DNA of 24,568 nt, taken from a virus. The translations under genes and the position numbers were made by a program. The notes under the pieces were generated by a model, which had not been told where the DNA came from, did no database searches, and saw only the letters and a list, made by a program, of their open reading frames with translations. Of the stretch, positions 4,523 to 12,640 are shown piece by piece. The stretch lies in the IMG/VR virus record IMGVR_UViG_3300033273_000390, positions 1 to 24,568 of that record, one strand, 5' to 3'. Within the stretch, counting starts at the first letter, position 1. The number at the start of each line of letters is the position of its first letter.

Positions 4523-7017
4523 GATTCTATACCAACGTCTACGAAAAGTTCAATAAGATTCTAGTTCGTGGTTATGACAACGGTAGATATTTTCAGACAG
4601 AGGAGGATTTCAATCCTACATTCTTCGTTACTTCAAAGAAAAAGACACAGTACAAAACTCTAGATGGAACTGTGGTTGAACCAATTCAACCTGGTTCCAT
4701 TTCTGATTGTAGGGAATTTATCAAGAAGTATTCAGAGGTTGAGGGGTTTGCTGTATTTGGCAATGATAACTTCAAGGCACAATATATCTCTGAGAAATAT
4801 CCAGAGGACGAAATTAAGTTTGATATTAACAAAATCAGACTGTTTACGATTGACATTGAGGTCTCTGCAGAAAACGGATTCCCTAATGTATTTGAATGTG
4901 CAGAGGAACTTCTGACTATCACACTTCAAAACTATGCTACTAAGCAGATTATCTGTTTTGGAAATAATCGTGACTACGAGAATACTCGTAAGGATGTCAT
5001 GTATGTGAAATGTGATAGTGAACAGGACATGGCATTGAAGTTCTTGGCATTTTGGGAGCATAATACTCCTGATGCAATCACTGGATGGAACTGTGAACTA
5101 TATGATATTCCATACATTGCTGGAAGGTTTGAACGTATTCTTGGAACAAAAGACACTCGTCGTCTTTCTCCATGGAAGAATGTTCGACGCAAAGAGTTTG
5201 TGATTCAGGGACGTGAACAAATCTCTTATGAGATTGCTGGTGTTTCCGTTATTGACTACCTTGACCTTTATAAGAAGTTTACTTACAAGGCACAGGAATC
5301 ATATAGACTAGACCACATCGCATTTGTGGAACTAGGACAGAAGAAGTTGGACCACTCTGAGTTTGACACCTTTAAGGACTTCTACACGAAGGACTGGCAA
5401 AAGTTTGTTGACTACAACATCAAAGACGTTGAACTTGTTGACCGTCTGGAAGACAAGATGAAACTCATTGAACTTTGTATGACTATGGCATACGATGCGA
5501 AGATTAACTATAATGATGTTTTCTTCCAAGTACGTACATGGGATGCAATCATTTACAATTATCTGAAGAAAAGGAATATTGTAATTCCACCAAAAGATAG
5601 GAGTGAGAAGAATGAAAAGTATGCGGGTGCGTATGTTAAGGAACCAGTTCCTGGGGTATATGATTGGGTGGTCAGCTTTGACCTTAATAGCCTGTACCCT
5701 CACCTTATTATGCAGTACAATATCTCACCAGAAACACTTCAGGAGTCCAGGCATCCATCAGCAACAGTTGATAAGATACTTAATCAACAGGTGACATTTG
5801 AGATGTATAAGGACAGTGCGGTCTGTGCAAATGGTGCTATGTATCGCAAAGATGTCCGTGGATTCTTGCCTGAATTAATGGAGAAGATGTATGGGGACCG
5901 AGTTGTATTCAAGAAACGAATGCTTGAAGCAAAGCAGCAGTACGAGAAGACTCCTACTAAAGCACTTGAGAAAGAAATCGCACGTTGTAACAACATTCAA
6001 ATGGCGAAGAAGATTTCTCTTAACTCTGCTTATGGTGCTATTGGTAATCAATATTTCAGGTATTACAAACTAGCAAATGCAGAAGCAATTACTTATTCTG
6101 GTCAGGTATCAATTCGTTGGATTGAGAACAAGATGAATAAGTATCTAAATAGATTGTTGAAAACAAGTGATGTCGATTATGTTATTGCTTCTGATACTGA
6201 TAGTATCTACCTTAACATGGGTCCTTTGGTCGAAATTGTATACAAGGGAAGAGAAAAAACTAATGAAAAGGTTGTTAATTTCCTTGACAAGATCTGTAAA
6301 ATGGAACTTGAGCCTTATATTGAAAGTTCTTACCAAGAACTGGCGGACTATGTGAACGCATACGACCAAAAGATGCAGATGAAACGGGAAAACATTGCCA
6401 ACCGTGGAATCTGGACAGCAAAGAAACGATACATCCTTAATGTATGGGATAGTGAAGGTGTTCGATATGAAGAACCTAAACTAAAAATCATGGGTATTGA
6501 AGCAGTAAAGTCTTCAACTCCTGCTCCATGCCGCAAGATGATTAAGGATGGACTTAAAATTGCTATGACTAAGACGGAAGATGAGTTGATTGATTTTATT
6601 GAAGAGTCAAGAAAGCAATTTAATCAATATGGACCTGAGGAAATTTCTTTCCCTAGGACAGCATCTGATGTCATGAAGCATAAAGCACATGCAACAATCT
6701 ATGGGAAGGGTACACCTATCCACGTAAGAGGTGCATTGCTCTATAATCACATGATTAAAGAAAGGGGATTGGATAAGAAGTATGCTTCTATTCAGAATGG
6801 TGAGAAAATTAAGTTCTGCTATTTGAAACTTCCAAATCCTATTCATGAGAATGTTATATCTTTCATCTCTGACTTCCCTGTGGAACTCGGACTGGACAAA
6901 TATATCGACTATGACTTACAATTCTCGAAGGCATTCCTTGATCCCATGAAGGTTGTTTTGGATGCAATTGGTTGGAAAGTCGAACGAACCGTTACCCTAG
7001 AATCATTTTTTTCCTAA
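4519..7017 (+). CDS. 43: Family B DNA polymerase gp43
   Basis: Replicative DNA polymerase with 3'-5' proofreading. Exonuclease motifs: D112-I-E114 (the same positions as in T4), GWNCELYDIPYI for Exo II and YNIKDVELVD for Exo III. Polymerase motifs: A with D388 in DLNSLYPHLI, B as KKISLNSAYGAIGN, and C as SDTDS with D559 and D561. The thumb-entry KKRYILNV segment follows. The C-terminus ends TLESFFS, which resembles the clamp-binding tails of T4-like polymerases. It has 832 residues, a little shorter than T4 (898). All catalytic residues are present. The ATG overlaps the upstream stop, and its own stop overlaps the next start (TAATG). Expression probably comes from the 3919-3947 promoter. Confidence 0.98.
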   Translation: MRFYTNVYEKFNKILVRGYDNGRYFQTEEDFNPTFFVTSKKKTQYKTLDGTVVEPIQPGSISDCREFIKKYSEVEGFAVFGNDNFKAQYISEKYPEDEIKFDINKIRLFTIDIEVSAENGFPNVFECAEELLTITLQNYATKQIICFGNNRDYENTRKDVMYVKCDSEQDMALKFLAFWEHNTPDAITGWNCELYDIPYIAGRFERILGTKDTRRLSPWKNVRRKEFVIQGREQISYEIAGVSVIDYLDLYKKFTYKAQESYRLDHIAFVELGQKKLDHSEFDTFKDFYTKDWQKFVDYNIKDVELVDRLEDKMKLIELCMTMAYDAKINYNDVFFQVRTWDAIIYNYLKKRNIVIPPKDRSEKNEKYAGAYVKEPVPGVYDWVVSFDLNSLYPHLIMQYNISPETLQESRHPSATVDKILNQQVTFEMYKDSAVCANGAMYRKDVRGFLPELMEKMYGDRVVFKKRMLEAKQQYEKTPTKALEKEIARCNNIQMAKKISLNSAYGAIGNQYFRYYKLANAEAITYSGQVSIRWIENKMNKYLNRLLKTSDVDYVIASDTDSIYLNMGPLVEIVYKGREKTNEKVVNFLDKICKMELEPYIESSYQELADYVNAYDQKMQMKRENIANRGIWTAKKRYILNVWDSEGVRYEEPKLKIMGIEAVKSSTPAPCRKMIKDGLKIAMTKTEDELIDFIEESRKQFNQYGPEEISFPRTASDVMKHKAHATIYGKGTPIHVRGALLYNHMIKERGLDKKYASIQNGEKIKFCYLKLPNPIHENVISFISDFPVELGLDKYIDYDLQFSKAFLDPMKVVLDAIGWKVERTVTLESFFS

Positions 7018-7187
7018 TGGAACTTCCTATCAACGATAAAGAATTGAGCACTATTGTGAGTGCTCTAAGACTTGGAGGAGATGCTGCTCTTTATCAAAAA
7101 CTTAATACCATTAAAGAAATTCGTCAGGAAAATCCTGATGGTGCATATAAAAAAATTGCCCGTGAACAATTTGGATTTGTACTATGA
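7017..7187 (+). CDS. Small hypothetical protein, 56 aa
   Basis: Begins MELPINDKELSTIVSALRLG and ends REQFGFVL. It is mostly helical, with no membrane segment or known motif. The ATG at 7017 shares one base with the gp43 stop (TAATG), and the TGA overlaps the next ATG. The frame is open further upstream into gene 43, but the coupled ATG is the natural start. Its place between 43 and uvsX suggests an accessory replication role, which is inference. Confidence 0.75.
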   Translation: MELPINDKELSTIVSALRLGGDAALYQKLNTIKEIRQENPDGAYKKIAREQFGFVL

Positions 7188-7825
7188 TTCATGAAGAAGA
7201 TGAGTGGTGTACGATAATTCCCGACAACTTAACTTTGTTCAAATGTGAGCTTGGGAAAACTGCAGTTGATTATCTATGGGAACTCATTGAAGAAGCACAA
7301 GAAAATCCACAAGATTTTAAACCTGGTTTAGCAGGTAATATTTCTGAAAGTCTTCTTCTAAAAGACCGTGATGATTATTTCTTTAATAATCATTTAAAGC
7401 AAGCAGCAATCCTGTTTGCACAGAATAATCCAAATAACTGTGCTCCTTTTGCGGAGAACCATACTGAGCATTTAAGATTACAATCTTTATGGGTCAATTT
7501 TCAACTGAAGCATGACTTTAATCCAGTTCATCATCATAATGGAGTAATGTCTTTTGTTATTTGGATGAAAATACCGACAAGGCATGAGGAGCAATATAGT
7601 ATTCCTATTTCTGCAAACTCAAATAACCCATGTGCATCTGATTTTGAGTTTTTATATTCAAATATTTTGGGACACATTACTAGAATGGAAATAAAAATGA
7701 ATCCAGAAATGGAAGGAACATTGTTTATGTTCCCCTCAGCATTAATGCATCAGGTATATCCATTTTTCAATAGTGATGAAACGAGAGTATCTATATCTGG
7801 AAACATTGGACTTAATCAACAATAG
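7184..7825 (+). CDS. 2OG-Fe(II) oxygenase-like protein, 213 aa
   Basis: Resembles the group of putative 2OG-Fe(II) oxygenases with an H-x-H/D motif before a conserved (S/N)G-V segment. Here the sequence is [19 protein letters not shown] with H116-H118, followed by [15 protein letters not shown] with distal H189 and [10 protein letters not shown] with R201. The usual aspartate of the H-x-D pair is histidine, as in the third oxygenase of this window. The first 100 residues are mainly helical and specific to this protein. The ATG overlaps the stop of the preceding small gene, and uvsX starts 2 bases after its stop. The substrate is unknown. Confidence 0.75.
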   Translation: MIHEEDEWCTIIPDNLTLFKCELGKTAVDYLWELIEEAQENPQDFKPGLAGNISESLLLKDRDDYFFNNHLKQAAILFAQNNPNNCAPFAENHTEHLRLQSLWVNFQLKHDFNPVHHHNGVMSFVIWMKIPTRHEEQYSIPISANSNNPCASDFEFLYSNILGHITRMEIKMNPEMEGTLFMFPSALMHQVYPFFNSDETRVSISGNIGLNQQ

Positions 7826-7827
7826 TT

Positions 7828-8835
7828 ATGGATTTTTTAAAAGACATTGTAAAAGAAATTGGTGGTGAATACACCCAACTAGCATCTGCAATCGATGAAA
7901 CAGAAACTTACGTGGACACAGGCTCGTACATTTTTAACGGACTTGTGTCAGGGTCTTTATTTGGTGGTGTATCTGGGAATAAGATTACTGCCATTGCTGG
8001 GGAGTCTAGCACTGGAAAAACTTTTTTCTCCCTTGCTGTCGTCAAGAATTTTCTGGATAACAACCCTGATGGTTATTGTTTATATTTTGACACTGAAGCC
8101 GCTGTTAACAAGTCTCTTCTCGCAAGTCGTGGGGTTGACTTGGAACGAGTGGTTGTCGTCAATGTCGTAACTATTGAAGAGTTCCGTAGTAAGGCACTCA
8201 AGGCAGTTGATATGTACCTCAAAGCACCTGAGGCAGACCGTAAACCCTGCATGTTTGTGCTAGACTCTTTGGGAATGCTTTCCACCGAGAAAGAGATTAC
8301 GGATGCTCTTAACGAGAAGCAGGTTAGGGATATGACAAAATCTCAACTGGTCAAAGGAGCATTCCGTATGCTAACCTTGAAGATGGGACAGGCAAAGATT
8401 CCCATGATTGTCACCAATCATACCTATGATGTTGTGGGTGCTTATGTCCCTACAAAAGAAATGGGTGGAGGCAGTGGTCTCAAGTATGCAGCATCCACTA
8501 TCATCTATCTTTCTAAAAAGAAAGAAAAGGATGGCACAGAAATTGTTGGTAATATTATCAAGGCAAAGACACAGAAGTCTCGTCTAAGTAAAGAGAATCA
8601 GCAAGTTGAAGTTCGTCTCTACTATGATGAACGTGGACTGGATAAGTATTATGGTCTTCTTGACCTAGCAGAAAAGTATGATATCTTTCCTAAGAAGGGT
8701 ACAAGGTATCAGTGCCCAGATGGCACAACTCAATATGGGAAAACCATCATGGAAAACCCAGAAAAGTATTTCACTCAAGAAGTAATGATTGAGTTGGATA
8801 AAGCAGCAGCAAAAGAATTTTCTTACGGAGGGTAA
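7828..8835 (+). CDS. uvsX: UvsX RecA-like recombinase
   Basis: Strand-exchange protein for recombination-dependent replication and repair in T4-like phages. It forms ATP-dependent filaments on single-stranded DNA. Walker A is GESSTGKT at residues 58-65 (K64). The strand [12 protein letters not shown] carries the catalytic glutamate region, [11 protein letters not shown] is Walker B, and [17 protein letters not shown] with the glycine-rich [13 protein letters not shown] follows as in RecA/UvsX. The length of 335 residues is usual. Its stop shares a base with the ATG of helicase 41, and GGAGGG at its end serves as the 41 ribosome site. No defects are seen. Confidence 0.96.
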   Translation: MDFLKDIVKEIGGEYTQLASAIDETETYVDTGSYIFNGLVSGSLFGGVSGNKITAIAGESSTGKTFFSLAVVKNFLDNNPDGYCLYFDTEAAVNKSLLASRGVDLERVVVVNVVTIEEFRSKALKAVDMYLKAPEADRKPCMFVLDSLGMLSTEKEITDALNEKQVRDMTKSQLVKGAFRMLTLKMGQAKIPMIVTNHTYDVVGAYVPTKEMGGGSGLKYAASTIIYLSKKKEKDGTEIVGNIIKAKTQKSRLSKENQQVEVRLYYDERGLDKYYGLLDLAEKYDIFPKKGTRYQCPDGTTQYGKTIMENPEKYFTQEVMIELDKAAAKEFSYGG

Positions 8836-10208
8836 TGGAAAACGTCGAGACTACTATTCTCAGGAATCTGATTTTTAATAATGACTATTGTAGGAAGGTT
8901 CTGCCTTTTATTAAAAGTGAATATTTTGAGAATATCCATGAGAAGGTAGTCTTTGAAGAAATTACTAACTTCATCACTCAGTACGAGAAACTTGCTACTA
9001 AGGAAGTTCTCCTTATTGAAGCAGAGAATCGTACTGACATTAGTGAAGAGACCTACCGCACTATCTGTGAGTATGTCACTAATATCAATGAAGTGGAAGC
9101 AGATAGTCAGTGGTTGGAAGATACTACAGAGAAGTGGTGTCGTGACCGTGCTATATATCTTGCACTCATGGAGTCCATCAAGATTGCTGATGGGGATGAT
9201 GAGAAAAAGAATCGTGATGCTATCCCTAGCATCTTGTCTGATGCTCTAGCAGTGTCATTCGATAACAACATCGGACATGACTACTTCAAAGACATCGAAG
9301 CACGATACGACTTCTACCACGAACGTGAGGACAAAATTCCTTTCGACCTGGAATACTTCAACAAAATTACAAAGGGTGGTCTTCCTAACAAGACTCTCAA
9401 TGTTGCTCTTGCGGGTACTGGTGTGGGCAAGTCTTTGTTCATGTGTCATTGTGCCGCTTCTACTCTTTTACAAGGCAAAAATGTTCTGTATATCACTATG
9501 GAAATGGCTGAGGAGAGGATTGCGGAAAGAATCGATGCCAATCTCCTCAATGTAAATATTCAGGATATTCAAACATTACCTAAAATTATGTTTGAAAGCA
9601 AAGTAAATAGTGTTAGTAAGAAAAGTCAAGGGACTTTGATTATTAAGGAATATCCTACTGCTTCTGCACATGCTGGACACTTTAGGGCACTTCTTAACGA
9701 ACTTGCACTTAAGAAGTCATTTAGACCTGATATTATTTTCATTGATTACCTTAATATATGTGCTTCCAGCAGATATAAGCAAGGTGGTTCTATCAATTCA
9801 TATAGCTATATTAAAAGCATTGCAGAGGAACTTAGAGGATTGGCTGTTGAAGCAAACGTCCCTATCGTTTCTGCCACGCAGACCACTCGTTCTGGTTATA
9901 GTAGCAGTGATGTTGACCTTACTGACACTTCTGAGTCCTTTGGTCTCCCTGCTACTGCTGATCTTATGTTTGCCCTTATTGGCACTGAGGAACTTGAATC
10001 ACTTGGTCAGATAATGGTGAAGCAACTTAAGAACAGGTATAATGACCTTGCAATGAACAGAAGGTTTGTTGTTGGTATTGATAGAGCAAAGATGCGTCTG
10101 TATGATGTAGAGCAAAGTGCTCAGAAAGATATTCTTGATTCTGGTCAGGACGAAGAGTATGACCCAGAAGAAGATAATAAAAATAAGTTCTCTGGATTTA
10201 AATTCTAG
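8835..10208 (+). CDS. 41: Replicative DNA helicase gp41 (DnaB-like)
   Basis: Hexameric 5'-3' helicase that unwinds the fork and works with primase gp61. The N-terminal domain (about residues 1-150) is helical. The RecA-like C-terminal domain has Walker A AGTGVGKS (K199), a YITMEMAEERIAERIDANLL segment typical of DnaB, Walker B PDIIFIDYLNIC, and VPIVSATQTTRSG with the glutamine of motif H3. An acidic linker (EEYDPEEDNK) leads to a terminal FSGFKF, nearly identical to the last residues of NrdB in this window. It has 457 residues against 475 in T4. A strong GGAGGG precedes the ATG. It is the last gene before the mazG promoter. Confidence 0.96.
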   Translation: MENVETTILRNLIFNNDYCRKVLPFIKSEYFENIHEKVVFEEITNFITQYEKLATKEVLLIEAENRTDISEETYRTICEYVTNINEVEADSQWLEDTTEKWCRDRAIYLALMESIKIADGDDEKKNRDAIPSILSDALAVSFDNNIGHDYFKDIEARYDFYHEREDKIPFDLEYFNKITKGGLPNKTLNVALAGTGVGKSLFMCHCAASTLLQGKNVLYITMEMAEERIAERIDANLLNVNIQDIQTLPKIMFESKVNSVSKKSQGTLIIKEYPTASAHAGHFRALLNELALKKSFRPDIIFIDYLNICASSRYKQGGSINSYSYIKSIAEELRGLAVEANVPIVSATQTTRSGYSSSDVDLTDTSESFGLPATADLMFALIGTEELESLGQIMVKQLKNRYNDLAMNRRFVVGIDRAKMRLYDVEQSAQKDILDSGQDEEYDPEEDNKNKFSGFKF

Positions 10209-10212
10209 AGGA

Positions 10213-10241
10213 TTGACACTCAATTAATAACTCAGTATAGT
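10213..10241 (+). promoter_or_regulatory. Sigma70-type promoter for mazG operon
   Basis: Consensus -35 TTGACA (10213-10218), an exact 17-base spacer and -10 TATAGT (10236-10241) between gene 41 and mazG. Transcription would start near 10248, leaving a leader of about 15 bases. Five of six bases match in the -10 box and six of six in the -35, so host RNA polymerase should read it early. Confidence 0.82.
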
Positions 10242-10262
10242 AAACAAAAAGAACCAAGTATT

Positions 10263-10670
10263 ATGTCCCGAATTGATTTCAAGCGTTACGAAAAGTTTGT
10301 TGATGCAGTCACTAGTGACCCATCTAAAGACTTTGTTGGTCTTGCCGACCGTATGGTTGAACTGGATGAGAAAGGTGCAAACATCGAACGTCTGTTGACT
10401 GCTGGTGTTGGTATCAATGCAGAGGGTGGTGAGTTCCTTGAGATTATCAAGAAGATGATTTTCCAGGGTAAACCCTTCAATGCAGACAATAAAGAGCATA
10501 TGATTATCGAACTTGGTGATTTGATGTGGTATGTTGCTCAAGCATGTATGGCACTTGAAGTTGACTTTGACCAAGTGATTGACCGTAACGTTAAGAAACT
10601 TGAGAAACGTTATCCTGGTGGTGCATTTGATGTCTACTATTCCGAGAATCGTGAAGAGGGAGACCTGTGA
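10263..10670 (+). CDS. mazG: MazG nucleotide pyrophosphohydrolase
   Basis: Hydrolyses nucleoside triphosphates to monophosphates and pyrophosphate. The MazG motif is visible as EGGEFLEIIKKM (E-x2-E pattern), then about 30 residues later the ELGDLMWYVAQA helix with the E-x2-D metal ligands. It has 135 residues, a single-domain form as in other cyanophages. Proposed roles include recycling host nucleotides or altering the alarmone ppGpp; work on a cyanophage enzyme, as I recall, argued against ppGpp as substrate. It follows a consensus promoter, and its stop overlaps the GTG of the next gene. Functionally it fits with nrdA/nrdB in the same window. Confidence 0.93.
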   Translation: MSRIDFKRYEKFVDAVTSDPSKDFVGLADRMVELDEKGANIERLLTAGVGINAEGGEFLEIIKKMIFQGKPFNADNKEHMIIELGDLMWYVAQACMALEVDFDQVIDRNVKKLEKRYPGGAFDVYYSENREEGDL

Positions 10671-10855
10671 TTAATCTTGAGATGAGTATGCATGACGCAG
10701 TTCTTCTACGTCATACTCTTTTCATGTACACAAAAAACCATCCTGGTTTCTTTACTGATGAAGGTATTCTAAAGATTAGAGGAATATCCCAACAGTTGGA
10801 TAAGCAAATTGAGATGGAGTTTGAAAACCAGCAAAAGAAGAATGAAAATGATTAA
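10667..10855 (+). CDS. Small hypothetical protein, 62 aa (tandem paralogue 1)
   Basis: Starts with GTG inside the mazG stop (GTGA). The N-terminus MINLEMSMHDAVLLRHTLF closely parallels that of the next gene (MINVELELRQAAAVREALF), so the two are tandem duplicates. A central GILKIRGISQQLDKQIE helix also aligns with the neighbour (TVEIREAIRVLDEEIQ). The protein is helical and charged with no catalytic motif. The pair shares the mazG operon. Function unknown. Confidence 0.7.
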   Translation: MINLEMSMHDAVLLRHTLFMYTKNHPGFFTDEGILKIRGISQQLDKQIEMEFENQQKKNEND

Positions 10856-11024
10856 TGTAGAACTAGAACTACGTCAAGCAGCAGCAGTGCGTGAAGCACT
10901 GTTTCGGTCTACAGCAGAGGATAGTTATGAGTTTCCTTCTCAACGAACTGTAGAAATTAGAGAAGCAATTCGTGTTCTTGATGAAGAAATTCAGAAAGTA
11001 GTTGATAGTGCGGAGACTGAATAA
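10848..11024 (+). CDS. Small hypothetical protein, 58 aa (tandem paralogue 2)
   Basis: Paralogue of the preceding gene, with which it overlaps by 8 bases. The ATG at 10848 is chosen because MINVELELRQ lines up with the neighbour's start. An ATG at 10842 would add two residues. AAGAAG just upstream may act as ribosome site. The body is two predicted helices separated by a short loop. Its stop shares one base with the following oxygenase ATG. Function unknown. Confidence 0.68.
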   Translation: MINVELELRQAAAVREALFRSTAEDSYEFPSQRTVEIREAIRVLDEEIQKVVDSAETE

Positions 11025-11596
11025 TGCAAGCATTTGGAGTCAATCTTCATTTTGAACCAATCAATAACAAAGATTCTATCCAAAAAGAACTTCTTGATAA
11101 GTTGGATGAAGTAGACTTCAACATGAAAGAAGGATGGGGTGAGACTCACTATTTGTCTGACCCCACATTTAAAGAAAATTTTCTTATTGAAAAAGGATGT
11201 AAACTTTTTAATCAAGAACTTGAAAACCACCTTCGTTCATATGTGAATGAGTATGGTTTTCAAGCTAGTGGATATCAGATTGTTTCTTCTTGGTTGACGT
11301 GTATGCGTAAAGGAAACTATGCACATATACATGACCATGGTGACTGCCATGTATCTGGAGTTTATTATATTAAGAGACAACCAAATGATGGTGATATTTT
11401 CTTCACAAGTCCTAACCCTTGTGCTTCTAGCAATCCTCTAACATCTTCATCTTCTAGGATGGTAGCAAAAGACGTTCCTGAAGGAGTGATTATGCTTTGG
11501 CCAGGATTCTTACGACATGGTGTAGAGACATGCAATAACATCGAAGATAGAATAAGTTTATCATTTAATATTAATATCCAATCCTTCTCTAAATAA
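11024..11596 (+). CDS. 2OG-Fe(II) oxygenase-like protein, 190 aa
   Basis: Same subfamily as the protein at 7184. The metal motif lies in H101-x-H103-D-H105 followed by VSGVYYIKRQP. The distal histidine is H165 in FLRHGVE, and R176 in EDRISLSF is the probable 2-oxoglutarate anchor. A GDIFFTSPNP strand lies between. The pattern matches the family I know as putative 2OG-Fe(II) oxygenases of about 200 residues, widespread in marine T4-like phages. It ends the mazG operon at a terminator whose stem begins inside its last codons. The substrate is unknown; proteins, nucleic acids and small molecules are all possible. Confidence 0.82.
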   Translation: MQAFGVNLHFEPINNKDSIQKELLDKLDEVDFNMKEGWGETHYLSDPTFKENFLIEKGCKLFNQELENHLRSYVNEYGFQASGYQIVSSWLTCMRKGNYAHIHDHGDCHVSGVYYIKRQPNDGDIFFTSPNPCASSNPLTSSSSRMVAKDVPEGVIMLWPGFLRHGVETCNNIEDRISLSFNINIQSFSK

Positions 11597-11616
11597 TAGA
11601 GAGGGATTTTTTTTTT
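11583..11616 (+). terminator. Terminator ending the mazG operon
   Basis: CCTTCTCT (11583-11590) pairs with AGAGAGGG (11598-11605) with one G-T pair, loop AAATAAT, then a run of ten T. The stem begins inside the oxygenase coding sequence, and the T run ends 6 bases before the next ATG. The loop holds a late-promoter-like TCTAAATA (11588-11595). Confidence 0.8.
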
Positions 11617-11622
11617 ATTTCC

Positions 11623-12618
11623 ATGGCAGGAACCAGGTCATCCCAAGAAGTAAATCTTTTGGCAAAGGTTAAGGGATTTCAAAAGAAGTGTGGTGGACAA
11701 CCAATTACTATAAGATTTTCAAATAGTGGTGGATTACTTGCTGGTGGTGAAATGATTGGTATAACTAACTTTCTTGAAAACCCTCAGGACGATAAATCTG
11801 CTGCTGATATTATTGCAATTGACAGTAACTTCAAACAATACAGTATTTCATGTAAGCAATATAATCCAGGAAACTTTTGTGGACAGGGACTAAAGAGTTT
11901 CACGAAAGAGAACAAAGTTATGAATCTTTGGATGAACCATGTTCTTGGTAGAGTAGCATCTTTTTATCAAAGAAAAGCTGATGATGCTCTTGGTAAAGCT
12001 ATAGATTATCTTCTTAAAGTAATTAGAAATAGTCCTCAGGGTCAAGATTTAACTCCTGTGCAAAAGCAGGCAATTGAAAGACAGTGGAAAAAAGCTAAGG
12101 GATTAATGCTTCCCAATTTATACATACCTATTCCAAAAGGTATGAGATTAACATTGTTTAAGTGTGAGGATATTTACACTGGTGAGGTTGTAACTCATTA
12201 TATAACTGGTGGGAATGCTGCCAATCCAGATGAGGATGTTGCAAATAGAACAATTACTTTTAAGGATTGTTATTTTAAGACTGTTGATGAAATGGCAACA
12301 GATTCTGGTATGATATATCTTGTGATTAGAAAAAGAAGGGCAGACCAGTTTCTTAAAATTGTAGACAAAAATGGAAACCCAATAAAAGATTCTCGTAAGT
12401 TTTTACAAATTTTTGCTTCTGGTGTTAAAGGTGAAAGTGGCAGAAGAATTCAAATCAGAGAAGAAAGACAGCTGCCTCTTAAATTAAGAAATCAGATTAT
12501 CTTGGATAATGGACAGAAGACATCAAGAGCAAGTAAAACATCTGATTCTGAAATTTTACAAATATCATTGGAAGAAGTTTTAAATGGTATTGCTGCTGCA
12601 AAATACAATAATAAATAG
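11623..12618 (+). CDS. Hypothetical phage protein, 331 aa, possible PD-(D/E)xK-like fold
   Basis: I do not recognise a named family. The N-terminal part has an alternating pattern ADIIAIDSNFKQYSISCKQYN: an acidic residue at the end of one strand and S-x-K on the next, as in some PD-(D/E)xK nucleases and related phage proteins. A GNFCGQGLKSF loop follows. The middle is helical and basic (AIERQWKKAKG), and the C-terminal third has more strands and basic patches (KRRADQF, GRRIQIREERQ). There is no signal peptide or membrane helix. The gene has no Shine-Dalgarno between the terminator T run and the ATG. It lies before a capsid-targeted nucleotidyltransferase, so a virion or DNA-related role is plausible but unproved. 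Confidence 0.7.
   Translation: MAGTRSSQEVNLLAKVKGFQKKCGGQPITIRFSNSGGLLAGGEMIGITNFLENPQDDKSAADIIAIDSNFKQYSISCKQYNPGNFCGQGLKSFTKENKVMNLWMNHVLGRVASFYQRKADDALGKAIDYLLKVIRNSPQGQDLTPVQKQAIERQWKKAKGLMLPNLYIPIPKGMRLTLFKCEDIYTGEVVTHYITGGNAANPDEDVANRTITFKDCYFKTVDEMATDSGMIYLVIRKRRADQFLKIVDKNGNPIKDSRKFLQIFASGVKGESGRRIQIREERQLPLKLRNQIILDNGQKTSRASKTSDSEILQISLEEVLNGIAAAKYNNK
12610..12617 (+). promoter_or_regulatory. Late-promoter-like AATAAATA
   Basis: AATAAATA overlaps the stop codon of the upstream gene and lies 23 bases before the ATG at 12641. It fits the NATAAATA form of cyanophage late promoters. The next gene looks like a virion component, which supports it. Confidence 0.5.
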
Positions 12619-12640
12619 AACATAAGGATAAACAATATTA

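Noticed and set aside
6972-7016. Upstream extension of the small gene after 43
   Set aside because: It would run through the end of the polymerase. The TAATG-coupled ATG at 7017 is the typical arrangement here.
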